From: Fomitopsis serialis
Taxonomy: Eukaryota; Basidiomycota; Agaricomycetes; Polyporales; Fomitopsidaceae
Direction of reading: 5' to 3'
DNA: 64,000 bases
Assembly: GCF_022376445.1 (NCBI RefSeq)
Contig: NW_025954962.1
Location: forward strand, 1,612,001 to 1,676,000
The position numbers and the translations under genes are program-made. Shown piece after piece: positions 11,097 through 21,977 of the stretch (the stretch's first letter is position 1; the number at the start of each line of letters is the position of its first letter). The notes under the pieces are model-generated. The model worked only from the letters and a program-made list of their open reading frames with translations. It was not told the origin of the DNA and did not search any database.

Positions 11097-11557
11097 ATGG
11101 CGGCCGTCGCATTACAGCAGTCTCGCATGCTATGGCCCAGCCTGCGCGTGCCATCTTCTCGGCCTCTGCTGTCCGCGGCTGCGCTGTTACCCGCTTTCCT
11201 GCCACGGTCATTTGAATGGAGACTACCAAGCTTAGCTTCAGTGCTTGAGCTGTTTCCTCCGTTCCTGCTGGCCGTACCCAAAAAGAAGACTTCGCATTCA
11301 CGGAAAGCCATGCGCAGCGCGAACAAAGGTTTAAAGGACAAGCGAAGTATGTTTGCTCTATTGCTCAGACATCTGTCCCCGGTCTCATGAACGTGTCATT
11401 GCTAGATGTCGTCCACTGTCCAGGTTGTGGCTCGCCGAAACTGGCACACCACCTCTGTCCGGAGTGCTATTCCTCTCTTAACCGGGCGTGGAAAGCAAAA
11501 TCAAGACAAGGAGGTGGCTCGGGTGAAGACATCCCTACGATAGGCATGCACGATTGA
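11097..11557 (+). CDS. MRPL32: Mitochondrial ribosomal protein bL32m
   Basis: Mitochondrial large-subunit protein L32. The start ATG at 11097 gives a hydrophobic, arginine-containing presequence (MAAVALQQSRMLWPSLRVP). The mature part begins near VPKKKTSHSRKAMRSANKGLKDKR, the bL32 N-terminal signature. An intron (about 11347-11404) joins to NVVHCPGCGSPKLAHHLCPEC, which carries the two CxxC zinc ligands, then YSSLNRAWK and a short tail. The stop is TGA at 11555-11557. Complete and typical in size. Confidence 0.92.
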
Positions 11558-12107
11558 CGTTCCTTGGTACGTCGGAACGTTACTATTTCCGAAATGTCTG
11601 TATAGCTCATACCCAACCACTCAGGATATCCCGAACCTTGGATGATTGCCTCACTTGATATGTATTGGGATGCGTGGAGGAGTGTCGCATTGCGCAAGGT
11701 CATACCAACATCGCACACACCAAACTTTGCAGAAGTACCATTGGGCTTTGTGCATATCCGTCAGATGCTAGCCTGTATATACGTAGTCACTGGTCCCGTC
11801 TACTCCAGAGTCTCGTAGATTACATCATATCGGCAGACTACTGGTGGTCGTCATTACTGCAAGGCATGCACTTCTCCAGCGGTCGACTCTCCGATTAAAT
11901 ATTTAAACGTGTCTGAGACGAGTCGCACAGAGCGTCTGAACGCGAGGTCGCCGTCGGAAGCGACTGTCCTGATGACCGATCCTCACTTCGAACCGGGTGA
12001 CCTCGTCGTGTGGGGAGCGCACAACCAATTGCGGTCATGACCGACATGGATATATGCCTACTTATCTAATGCCGGCTATGCGCTATGTAGCATCTCCTCC
12101 ATCCACC
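11558..12107. other. Intergenic, no gene seen
   Basis: 550 bases before the thiolase gene. It should contain the L32 3' UTR and the thiolase promoter. No supported gene or repeat. Confidence 0.45.
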
Positions 12108-15100
12108 ATGCTGTCCAGATTGATGATACGCCAGGGCGCAAGCCCACTGACACGTTCGATGGCGACTCAAGCGCGAGGACTCCCTGCTCTCCTCGAGAAG
12201 AAGCCCCATGACGTGGTCATAACGTTCGCGAAGCGTACCGCGATGGCTCGCGCGAGGAAGGGCCAGTTGAAGGACATTCCGGTGGACGAGCTACACCTCG
12301 AAACGGGCGAATCGTGCGTCTAACGTGGCGATAGCAGCTACGGGACACGACGTTCGATACGTGGGGAGCACATGCAAGCCAGGCGTCGGACAGCTGACGG
12401 GAAAACCTGTGCGGAACGTGCTGTCACGGCTTTGTCAGCAGGAGACAGGTTCTGTCGCCGCGGTCCTCCACCTTGCCTCCACCCACTGTCAAGATGAGGA
12501 GAGCGCGCATGCGGTATCGGCCGGTGGCTCGATGCCCCTCCCTCCTTCGAAGTGAGATCCACGTATCAAGTGACCACGTCCAGCGCGCCGCCCCCGCGCG
12601 CCCCCGACATTGGGCCTCCGCACGAGGCTACAGTGCAGCCATTCCGAGACACTAGGCTCCTCTCCCGTGCAGCCGCTGTCTGCTTGCTTTGCCATCTGTC
12701 ATCGGTCACTGGCGTGTATCTTATAAACATGATATCCGACTCAGAGTCTCTCATTTCCCCCCTTTCTGCGCGAGGCTCCCGCTACTCTCCCCCGCGGAGC
12801 AATGCGCCATCTGTTGCGTCCTCCGCGGCGTCGTCCACGCTCAGCGTCGCGACTAACAACACGACCACGCCGTCAACGCCCGCAAGCACCGTCTCCAAAA
12901 GCCGGAGCGTCGGGACTCCCGACGCTCCGGCTTCTTCAGCTGGTTCACGGGCGGTTTGACTGCGTCGGCGTCGTTGAGCCTCAGCTCAAGCATGACGTCG
13001 CTCTCGCTCGAGACCTGTGTCCACGCCGAGCGCGGCTCCGTCGACGAGCTCATCCTGTCAGGGACTCCACCGACTGAGCCCTATAGCGCCTCATTGATGA
13101 AGAAGACCAATCAAACAAGTACTGGGTCACACTCGACGACCATCTCACTAGTCTTCGCAAGTCGGCTGGAAATGACGCAAAAAAGCTTGCACGGTATGTC
13201 TCCCTTCTGGGCTTCTATTCATTATGTACTGATATCGTGCCATAGAGTCTTTAGATCTATCCTCGACAATGATAGGGCATCACATGGCAATAACCCCGCC
13301 GCGATCAACGCTGTTCCCGAAGATGAAGTAGTAGATGAACGGCAGCAACAGGTCAACGAGGCTTTTGTTTCGTCGACCGAGAGAGATGATGCGCAGCCAA
13401 ACCCCAGCGGATCTCCTGCGTAGTAGTCCTCGTTCTACTAGTGCTCTGTGCCACGCGTGTATCCCGGGCCTGGGCTCAATTGTGGATTTCATTTCACTGT
13501 ACTCATAGAGCATTATTCGAACTGTTCAATGTAATGTGGGCTGCGTAGACGTGAACCATTACTATGCGATTGAATACCGATTCGTGATCGTGAATGGGTG
13601 CTTGAATACTGCAAGAATGCTGTCTGCGACGCAAGGACCTCACGCTCAACGCATGCATGCAGCTCATATCAATGTAATTTGCACGGCGGTACTACGTTAA
13701 CGCATGTCAAAACCACGTGTACCCCACCTCGTAGGCAGCTGGCACACCACCTGTCTGCCACGTACGACTGTCGACACGGTGGGGCCATTTCCTCCTTTTC
13801 GTGGCCACCATGTGTCGTCAGCGCGTCTCAGGTGGCAGGTCCATGTATTTCGCGGGCCGCACTCACGTGGACTCCATGTGCCAGCCAACTCGAGGTGTAA
13901 TGCAGGCTCTCATCAAGGTCGGTCCTGGTACCTTGGGCAAGTAAGAGCTTCCTTCTGAATGACCTCCTAGGCGACCCTAGAGCAGACCAAATTAGACCCA
14001 GCCAAGCTCGAAGATATTTGCGTCGGTGCATTTGCTTTGTGCACGCGTACTGCGAATCGGGTTGCTGATTACCGAGCCTTTGTAGGGACGTGCCATCCGC
14101 CATCACCGACGTATATATCTCGAGCTGCAGCCCTTGCCGCTGGAGTACCGGCAGATGTACCTGTCTCTGCTGTCAACCGACTTTGTGGCTCTGGCCTACA
14201 GGCTATCAGGATCATTGCCAGTGCAATTCAGGCCGGTGACATGACTCTTGGAATGGCCGTAGGTGCTGAGAGCATGTCCCAAAAGTGCGTCTATGTTCCG
14301 CACATCATTACTGCTGAGCTCATGGTCAATGTCCTGCAGTCCCCGTCCATCCCCGAGATTGTGCCGCCAGTCGATGCTAATTTTCAAGCACACGACTGTG
14401 TCCAGCCGATGGGCTGGACATCTGAGATGGTCGCCCAGACGTACAAGGTCCCGAGACACAAGCAGGACGAGTACGCGTTCATCTCACATAGTCGCGCCGA
14501 GAAGGTCTGTTTCTTGACAAGAGCATGCCTAGTAGCCACTTCGTACTCACCTTCGTCGTTTGCAGGCTACTAAGTCCGGCGTCTTCGCAGACGAGATCAT
14601 ACCGGTCGAGCTGCGAGGTGCGGTGATTTCGGTTGACGATACCATCCGTCCGGGGACTACGCTCGAGGGACTCTCGAAGTTGAAGTCGTCGTTCCCTGAT
14701 TGGGGAGATGCTTCCACGACGGCGGGCAATGCGAGTGGTCTGGGCGATGGTGCCGCGCTCTGCATACTGACGACTCGCGAGCGTGCGGAGAAAGAAGGCT
14801 TTGAGATCCTGGGCAAGTATGTTACCAGCACCTTCGTCGGTGAGTCGCTCAGGGCCGTCAATGTATCTTCGTCGCTCATTGAAGCGCAGGTGTGGAGCCC
14901 AAGTACATGGGCATCGCTCCGGTTGCCGCTGTGTCCAAAGTCCTGTCGCAGGCCGGGTTGTCCAAGGAAGATGTCGATGTGTACGAGGTGAGCCAATTCA
15001 TTGTACGTAGTCACACTCCGTGAGGATATTCAACGTCACCTAGATCAACGAGGCATTTGCGTCGCAGTTCGCGTACTGCGTAGAACAGCTGCAGATTCCT

Positions 15101-15399
15101 ATGGACAAGATCAACCCGAAGTGAGCATCATTTGCATTCTTCTGTGTTCGTGCTTTGACTCAGAACTTGCGTGTCTAGTGGTGGGTCTATCGCTTTGACA
15201 CATCCTCTAGGCATGAGTGAGTCCGACAACACATGCTTTTCGGATAGCATTGTCTAACGCGTATGTTGTAGCTGGCGCACGTCAAGTCGTCACTGGTCTT
15301 GCAGAGCTCAGGCGTAGAGGAGGGAGCATCCTATGCACAAGTATGTGCATCGGCAGCGGGATGGGAGGAGCAGGAGTCTTCGTGAACGAATCTCGTTGA
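12108..15399 (+). CDS. 3-ketoacyl-CoA thiolase, split by a 1.6-kb insertion
   Basis: Thiolase of fatty-acid beta-oxidation. Exon 1 (ATG 12108) has a targeting-like N-terminus, then KKPHDVVITFAKRTAM and GQLKDIPVDEL. It stops matching at CTA 12291-12293; 1.6 kb later, at 13900, MQALIK and (next exon) ATLEQTKLDPAKLEDICV resume. Downstream exons give GTCHPPSPTYISRAAALAAG, the active-site VNRLCGSGLQAI, NFQAHDCVQPMGWTSE, GDGAALCILTTRERAEKEGF, KYMGIAPVAAVSK, INEAFASQFAYC (catalytic histidine loop region), GGSIALTHPLGMTGARQV and CTSMCIGSGMGGAGVF. The stop is TGA at 15397-15399. Skipping 12294-13899 restores VDEL-MQALIKATL without a gap. As it stands, translation ends at TAA 12321-12323. One further base slip lies at 14351-14354 (CCCC, expected CCCCC). 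No clear PTS1 or PTS2, so location is uncertain. Confidence 0.8.
12729..13423 (+). CDS. Gene-like unit inside the insertion, unknown function
   Basis: A Ser/Thr-rich protein that I do not recognise. The start ATG at 12729 opens MISDSESLISPLSARGSRYS and a long low-complexity Ser/Ala/Thr region. Coding-like blocks then follow in successive frames: FFSWFTGGLTASASLSLSSS, then DEEDQSNKYWVTLDDHLTSL and RKSAGNDAKKLAR. A 50-nt intron with a normal donor leads to VFRSILDNDRASHG, an acidic/Gln-rich stretch and stop TAG at 13421-13423. Two single-base slips (near 12929, where GG should be GGG, and near 13090) separate the blocks. The good codon use and the intron make a real, possibly captured, host gene likely. 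It has no transposase motif. Confidence 0.4.
13718..13897. repeat. Imperfect fold-back at the right end of the insertion
   Basis: The left arm (13718-13743, starting TACCCCACCTCGTAGG) is an imperfect reverse complement of 13876-13899 (GTGCCAGCCAACTCGAGGTG). An inner pair, GACACGGTGGGGCCA near 13773-13788 and TGGCCACCATGTGTC near 13800, also pairs imperfectly around a pyrimidine-rich loop. Together they form a hairpin-like 180-bp end. Confidence 0.45.
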
Positions 15400-15924
15400 C
15401 TCTGATTCAGAAGAGCTGCCTGAGTTAGAGTAGGGACACTACATCAGGCTGAATCGGCGCTGCAGTGTTTTTGCATCGCGTCAGAATGTACCTTCTGCGC
15501 TTGCTGGAAAACGGGTTTTGTTTTAACTGAGCCTGACGCATGATAACTACTCGGTGCGCATTCTTGTGACTGTACGGCACAAGCCTCAAATTACACTTGG
15601 ACTCGGACTACTATGGACACTGGCAGGTTGGCCGGCGCTTAGGAAGTCCGTCACGCAGTTGTCACACTTTGTCATGTCACAGAAGGAGCGATCATCCTTG
15701 GGCAAGGCGAGCGATCTACACAAGCTGTCGTCAAGACTCTCGACGTCCGGACACCTGCATCCCTCCTCAAGGTGTGTATATCGACTCTATGCCGCCCCAT
15801 CGGGGCTCTGCTCTGTCGTTCGAAGAGAAACGAGCACAACTAGAGCTGGATGCGCTCCTCTTCAGTCGGATGACGCTCACACGGGCTGACTCTCATCTTC
15901 ACGTAGGCTCCTCCGCAAACCAAA
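15400..15924. other. Intergenic, RPS3 promoter region
   Basis: 525 bases between the thiolase stop and RPS3 ATG. No supported gene; a CACGTAG acceptor-like site at about 15900 could end a 5' UTR intron of RPS3. Confidence 0.4.
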
Positions 15925-16879
15925 ATGGCCACCCAGATTAGCAAGAAGCGCAAGTTCGTCGCCGACGGTGTCTTCCGTGCGGAGCTCAACGACTTCTTTA
16001 CTCGCGAGCTGTCCGAGGAGGGTTACTCTGGTTGCGATGTCCGGGTCACCCACGCCCGCACTGAAGTGCGCCTCCATCTGCCATCCGAGTTTAGTCGTCT
16101 TGCTGAGCGGACCGAACCGTTTAGATCATCATCCGCGCCACCCACACCCAGGAAGTTCTGGGAGAGAAGGGTCGCCGCATCCGTGAGCTTACTGCCCTCG
16201 TGCAGAAGCGTTTCAAGTTCCCTGAGAACTCTCTCGAGCTTTACGCCGAGAAGGTTCAGTACCGTGGTCTCTCCGCTATTGCACAGTGCGAGAGCTTGAG
16301 GTACAAGCTCCTCGGTGGTCTCGCTGTCCGCAGGTGCGTTTGCCCATTCGCTAGATTTGATCAGAGTCTTATCGAGCTTTATTGTAGGGCCTGCTATGGT
16401 GTCCTTCGCTTCGTCATGGAGTCGGGTGCCAAGGGTTGTGAGGTTGTCGTCTCTGGCAAGCTCCGTGCTGCCCGTGCGAAGTCCATGAAGTTCACCGATG
16501 GCTTCATGATTCACTCCGGTCAGCCCGCACTCGACTATGTCGACTACGCCGTCAGGCACGTCATGCTCAGGCAAGGTGTACTTGGTATCAAGGTCAAAAT
16601 GTACGCACCGTTGCTTCTTGCCTGATATGGATGACCGCTGACCTCTTGTGCAGCATGAAGGGATGGGACCCCGAGGGCCAGATTGGTCCCCGCAAGCCTC
16701 TTCCCGACTCCGTCCAGATTCTCGAGCCTCCTCTCGACAAGATCGTTGCGGAGCCCACATCCGAGCAGCGCGAGCCTGCTATCGTCGCCGCACCGGCGCC
16801 GCCAGTGGAGGAGCAGGGTGCCTACCAGGCACCGCCGGATGCGTACTCGCAGTCATACGAGCAGCCGGCTGCGTTCTGA
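15925..16879 (+). CDS. RPS3: 40S ribosomal protein uS3
   Basis: Small-subunit ribosomal protein uS3, with a KH domain, at the mRNA entry channel. The start AAAATGGCC at 15925 gives [17 protein letters not shown]. Three introns: 16066-16127 ([20 protein letters not shown]), about 16333-16387 ([13 protein letters not shown]) and about 16600-16653 ([14 protein letters not shown]). The KH motif with GEKGRR is intact. The C-terminus is [15 protein letters not shown] followed by a fungal Ala/Pro/Gln tail ending YEQPAAF. The stop is TGA at 16877-16879. Complete and in frame throughout. Confidence 0.97.
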
Positions 16880-17212
16880 TGTATGTAGTGGATGACTACG
16901 TTGTTGTGTATCATGCTGGTCTTCAATTCATGACCATTCACGCTGCATTCCTGCCCTCATTTGTCACTGCGTACTGCTTAAGTAAACGAGTGAGAGATAT
17001 GCGCTGTCGTATGGGAGCACGCAAAGGCGAGCCATCCCACGCATATGTAAATCCAAGCAATGTTCCATTACAGCCCTGTGGGCATTACACGTAGAAGACC
17101 GCATTAGAAGATACAGAAGCGCGATGAACGTCAATAGTCTAAAGCTACATAAAACCCTGTACAATGTCCAGCCGAGCGAAGTCCATGTTCGCGAGCACTG
17201 CTGTAACCGATC
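16880..17212. other. Convergent intergenic spacer
   Basis: 333 bases between the stops of RPS3 (+) and the SUR7-like gene (-). Nothing beyond 3' UTRs is seen. Confidence 0.45.
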
Positions 17213-18139
17213 TCACGCCTTGCCCCCGGAAGTGAGGACGTGCAGCTTGGAGAGGGAGCTGACCAGTGGGACTGCGTAGAACGCGAAGCCAACCCAAACC
17301 ACTACTCCAGGATCAGTGACGTTCGAGGATACACCTTCGTTAAACAACTCACTGATGAAGCCATTGCTTGTAGCGGCAACAAGCTGGGGGGCGTCACTGC
17401 CAGTCTTTTTGATGTCGTCATTGAAGTCATCGACAGCCTTCGTGAACCACATGTAGAGCACGAGGAAAGAGGTAATGCCTACAAGGACACCGCGTGAGCA
17501 AAAGCGACTTCTGGCAGGGCAGCGCCAGACGTACCAATGATGAAGCCTAGGAAACCGATCCAGGCGGTAGCCCGCTGGATTTGCGGGCGCTCGAACATCA
17601 CACCGGCTCGACCCAGGTATGCACGGTGCGCGGTGAAGGTGAACATGAAAAGGAAGATCACAGTAAGCGCGAGGGAGATGGCGATGAATACGGGTGTAGT
17701 GGCCGTCGGCGCGTCCAGCAGATCCGGTGCATTTGAGGGCAACACAGACAGGTCTAAGAGACATTTAGCTCAGTGCGCAATTGATCAGCAGACGTCCCGC
17801 ACCGTAAGAGGGAGAAACCGTGGGCGCGGTGCAGTTCACTATAGCCTTAGCATTAGCCCGTGCACAGGAGCCTGTGAAGCAGTCAGGGTGAGACGAGGTG
17901 ATATCGCAAGACCGGCGGTACGCACCAAGGGCACCAAAGAAGACCGTTGGTCCATCTACAGACGAATTAGATGAACCCGGAGATGTCAGGGCCGTCGACG
18001 GCGAGACAGTCAGGAGAGAGACTTGTGTCGGCAACATCAGCGTTGGTGCCAGGTAGGCGAACAGGATGAGGACTAATGCGGTCACGGCCAGTAAAGGCGC
18101 AAGCAGAGTGTTGATGAATCTCGAGAGACCGGCGATCAT
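17213..18139 (-). CDS. Four-TM SUR7/PalI-like membrane protein
   Basis: Predicted plasma-membrane protein with four transmembrane segments, resembling fungal SUR7/PalI proteins of eisosomes and pH sensing. The start ATG at 18139 gives MIAGLSRFINTLLAPLLAV running into TM1 (LVLILFAYLA). A cysteine-containing extracellular loop follows (DITSSHPDCFTGSC), then across introns TM2 (FIAISLALTVIFLFMF), TM3 (AWIGFLGFIIGTSG), a coil-prone loop, and TM4 (VVWVGFAFYAVPLV). The tail is LSKLHVLTSGGKA, stop at 17213. At least three introns; one at about 17757-17806 joins SPSY to DLSVLPSNAPD. Topology fits the family; assignment to SUR7 rather than another claudin-like group is tentative. Confidence 0.5.
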
Positions 18140-19058
18140 GGTGTCTGACGTTCGACGTGAAGATACTTGAAGAGCAGGTAGACCAGCTAGAGAGCGTGAT
18201 ACTGAAGGAAGGACTGGAATTCGTTACCGGAACAAGACGCGTGCACCTGGCTAGATGCTCCCAGAGCTAGACGAGGAGGATGAAGTAGTGGAGCGGACAT
18301 TGCAGACCCAGGTTATATACGAAAGGGCCACCAGAGAAGAGCTCGCTTGCAATCATCATGATCATTGGGCATTGTAGGCACAATTGCCGAAGAACAATAG
18401 CAAGAAGTAAACCAGGCCTACCAAACAAGAGACTCGGGGACAAGCAGCACAGGCTTGGACGGTAACGAGGGGCGCCGGGATTTGCCGCAGACACGCTCAT
18501 TGTTCTCAGTTCGGAAGAGGCGCCCGTAGTCAATGCTCCTCCATTCCAGTCGAGTGAGGTGAAGGTCGCCAGATGACTCTGGGCCAGTCCAGGCCATGCA
18601 CTATACACCTGTCTCCTATTCGAGCTGCATCACAGTAGCCATACGACAGCAAGACGCTCTCGCAAGTGCTTGTTGAATCGATGAACTCACCGTCGCCGCG
18701 GCGGCAGTACTGTGCCAACTCGAGTACCAGGCGGTCTTTACATCTTCCTCATGGCTTGTCCTCCGAGTCCAACTTTACGCTCTCGTCTGTTTTTCCACGC
18801 CATTGTCGGAGTGTTTTGCGCCGTTGTTGTAACTTGACCAGAACTTGGCGCGGAAGTTAGACTCGGACTCGGCCCACTGCGAAGTGAGATCTCAAGATCC
18901 CATCGTGATCGGGCAGGCGTAGCGGGAAGAGGCTGTTGCACAACACGACCAAACACTGTGCCTCCAATCCGGGTACCAAATTTTGGCTCATTGTGGCTTC
19001 GGAGTGGCTGCTACTCACGCTCACTTGCACTCCTCTACCGCTTTGAAGCGTATCAAAA
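18140..19058. other. Intergenic, divergent promoters
   Basis: About 920 bases between the SUR7-like start and MPP10 ATG. Several frames are open on the minus strand but begin with GTG or lack family motifs. I see no supported gene. Confidence 0.4.
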
Positions 19059-21615
19059 ATGGCGATGGAAGAAACATCTCTTCCTCCGCAACTTGAGAGG
19101 CTTTCTACGCTCATTGACCAGAAGCCACAGGGACTGGCGGTCGGCGACAGTGACCTCCGAGTTGAGGCACTCAAAGCCACAAAATACCTATATGACATAG
19201 GTGCGTGATGGACCAACCCAGTCTGTAGGACGTTGGCTGATATCTTCACAGCTTTGAAGTCCGAGGCAGAGTCTAGGGGACACATTACTGAGCTGTTGTC
19301 GTCCATTTCTCCTTCCCTTGCGCCACAGACACGCTCGCAGACCGCCGCTCGCACCCAGAACGCCGCTCAGTCGCACGAAGATGCTCCGGACTTTGAGGCG
19401 ACACCATTGACCGAGCTCTTCGTCGAAGGGATGGACGAGGAACAGATATGGTCCCAGCTGGAGCTGAGGGCTGAGAATGTCTGTCGTGTCCTCCAATACG
19501 CGCTTGATGGGATGGTCGAAACAATAGACGACGATGAAGAAGAAGACGAGGAGGAGGAGGAAGAAGAAGAAGAAGAGGCCGAGGCCGAGGAAGGTATCAG
19601 GAGGATGAGACAGATCATAGCGGAGGCCGAGGACGATGGCATGGAGATCTACGAAGGCATGGACGTCGACAATGATGACGAGGATGGCGATGAAGGCGAG
19701 GAGGATGATGATGAGTCCGAGGACGACCCGGATGAAGACCTCGGTGAAGATATCGTTGAGCTCCGTGACCCTTCAGACGAGGAGGACGAGGAGGATAAGG
19801 AGAGCGAGGCGAAGGAGAGACGTCCGCTCTATCTCGACACGGAAGAGACCTCGCTTTTTTTCAGCAGACAACCCCCCAGACCCCCGAAACGGAAGGGCAA
19901 AGGTGTCGGCCACCCAGAGCTGGACGACGGGTTCTTTGACCTTGCGGCCTTCAACCGGGAGACTGAGGAAGCGGAGGCTGGGGCTGTGTCCAAAGGCAGA
20001 CTTGGCAAGGGCAAGAAGGACAGCGATGATGAGGATGAGAATATGGAAGACGACGTCGATTTGTTTGCACCAGTTGACGACGCTGGGGAGGCCTTCGAGG
20101 AGGATGTCTTAGAAGATGGCGGCGGTGGTACGTTTGTCTCCATATACGGACTTGGTTTAGTCTAACAGACCGACATGCAGAACTGTTCTACAAGGACTTC
20201 TTCGACCCTCCTGCTCGTGATCCTCGGGCGAATGTGAAGGGGAAGGGCAAAGCGAAGGCTATGACACCTCGAGCAAGCGTTCGCTTCCACGAGCAAGTCA
20301 GAGTGAAGAAGATCAAGGCAAGGGGCAAAAACCTGCCTACTTCGTCGTTGTATTCCCAGGATGATGACGATGACGACGATGATGAGGAAGACGGAGATTT
20401 CGAATACAACGAAGAGGATGACGACGACTTTGGCAGTGGGTCCGAGTCCATGGACGAAGACAACTCAGAACATGACGGCTCAGAGGACAGTGAGGTCGAT
20501 GACGAGGAGGGAAGTTATGAGGATGACAGTACGGCTGTCGAGGGCGAGGATGGCGGTCTTCAGACGATGGAACGCTTCAAGGATGACCTGTTCGCGGAAG
20601 AGGAAGACATGCAGCCAGGTTTGTATTCTTTCCACATTTCGAGCACGCGCCCATACTGAATGCCACGTCAAGACATGACTACGCATGAGAAACGCATGGC
20701 TGCACTCCGAGAAGAGATAGCCGCGCTGGAGGCTGAGAACGTCGCAAAGAAGGAGTGGACGCTCATGGGCGAGGCAACATCACGTTCACGACCGCAGAAC
20801 TCCTTACTGGAAGAAGACCTGGAGTATGAACGACTGATGAAGTCCGTGCCTATCATCACCGAGGAGGTCGTGCAGAGCCTCGAGGAGCGTATCAAAGCTC
20901 GCATTCAAGAGAACCAGTTTGATGATGTTGTTCGGCGGCGACCGGTGGACGACAAGCCCTTCCTACCATCTCGCTTTTTCGAGCTGCAGGACACCAAGTC
21001 GAAGCAGTCGCTGGCTGAGATATATGAGGATGAGTACACGGCTGCGCAGACCGGAGGCGTTGCAGGCGAGGATCGCGATGGCAAGCTCAAAAAGGAGCAC
21101 GAAGAGGTCGAGAAGCTGTGGGAGCAGATCTCGGGGAAGCTCGACGCACTATGCAATGCTCACTTCACACCGAAGGCGGTATGTACAGTTTGCCTTTTGA
21201 ACGAGCGGTGCCGCTGACTATCGGCATCTATCAGCCCAAAGGTTCGATATCCACCATATCAAACGTCGCAGCAGCGTCGATGGAATCCGCGCTCCCTACG
21301 ACCATGTCTACCTCCTCTATGCTTGCGCCCGAGGAAGTCTTCGCCCCACCGTCCGCAACCGATCTCCATGCGAAGAGCGAGCTCACACCCGCTCAAAAAC
21401 GTGCTCTCCGTAACAAGGAGAAGAAGGCTAAGAAGAAAGCCCGGGATGTACTGGAGAAGAGCGTGGACAAGTTTGCGCAGTCTAGGAGGCCCAGCAGTGT
21501 CAAGAGGCAGAAGGAAGCGGCGCTGAAGAGCGTAGTAAAGAGTGGGAAGGGCGTCACTGTGGTCGGAAAGCAGGCCAAGGATATCACTGGCAAACGTGCC
21601 CGGACAAAGTCATGA
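19059..21615 (+). CDS. MPP10: U3 snoRNP protein Mpp10
   Basis: Mpp10, a nucleolar component of the U3 snoRNP / SSU processome needed for 18S rRNA maturation. The start ATG at 19059 (MAMEETSLPPQLERLSTLID). An unusually short intron appears to separate YDI from RTLADIFTALKSEAE. Then FEATPLTELFVEGMDEEQIW, long acidic tracts (19530-19800 and 20360-20530), the conserved LFYKDFFDPPARDP, and FKDDLFAEEED. The C-terminal half has HEKRMAALREEIAALEAENV, KEWTLMGEATSRSRPQNSLL, FLPSRFFELQDTKSKQSLAE, EKLWEQISGKLDAL and a basic tail ending GKRARTKS. Stop at 21615. Acidic stretches are typical of the family. In frame apart from the odd first intron. Confidence 0.9.
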
Positions 21616-21977
21616 TTGTATCGTCGATCTCTCCTCGTGTATTGACTGATCGCTGTTGCGGATGATCTGCACTTGTCCCTTGTTGTAGCTGTGGCTGTGC
21701 TTGTGTTACTCTCTTCCACATTAGTAACAATAATATCTAGGAGGACGCTGTACAGCATCTCCGGTGCATGTCGAAATGCAGTAGAAGTTGTGCATCGAAT
21801 GCTTGGATACGGTGTCAGTGCCAGCGCGACAATACGGATCTGCACGTGCCAGCGAGCGGTAGAGTATATATTGCATTCATCAAGCGAGGCGGTACCACAC
21901 TCTACACCTACCACCGCGTTCAAGTTATCTTGCTGCTCTCGCCATCCCCTTCTACTTTTTCACGACCTTTATCCACA
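21616..21977. other. Intergenic, SEC9 promoter
   Basis: 362 bases with a TATA-like element near 21864. No gene seen. Confidence 0.45.
21864..21870 (+). promoter_or_regulatory. TATA box of SEC9
   Basis: tatatat in the context agagtatatattgc, about 110 bases upstream of the SEC9 ATG. Confidence 0.4.

Larger units (their letters stand above)
12294..13897. mobile_element. Putative TA-flanked insertion in thiolase exon
   Basis: A 1604-bp segment interrupting thiolase coding sequence. Both edges abut TA (12292-12293 and 13898-13899), and the ends form an inverted repeat: CACCTCGA at 12294-12301 and TCGAGGTG at 13890-13897. Removing the segment plus one TA rejoins the thiolase frame exactly (GAG CTA ATG CAG). 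TA duplication with short inverted ends is the hallmark of Tc1/mariner-like and related non-autonomous elements. No transposase is visible. Inside are a spliced gene-like unit (12729-13423) and a fold-back structure at the right end. Alternative: a very long intron with a nested gene, but no good splice pair sits at the edges. Confidence 0.5.

Noticed and set aside
18738..18956. A 72-residue minus-strand frame upstream of MPP10
   Set aside because: It begins with GTG, has no ATG or intron context and no family match.
19367..20463. Poly-Ser frames antisense to MPP10
   Set aside because: They are the complement of Asp/Glu tracts and have no motif.
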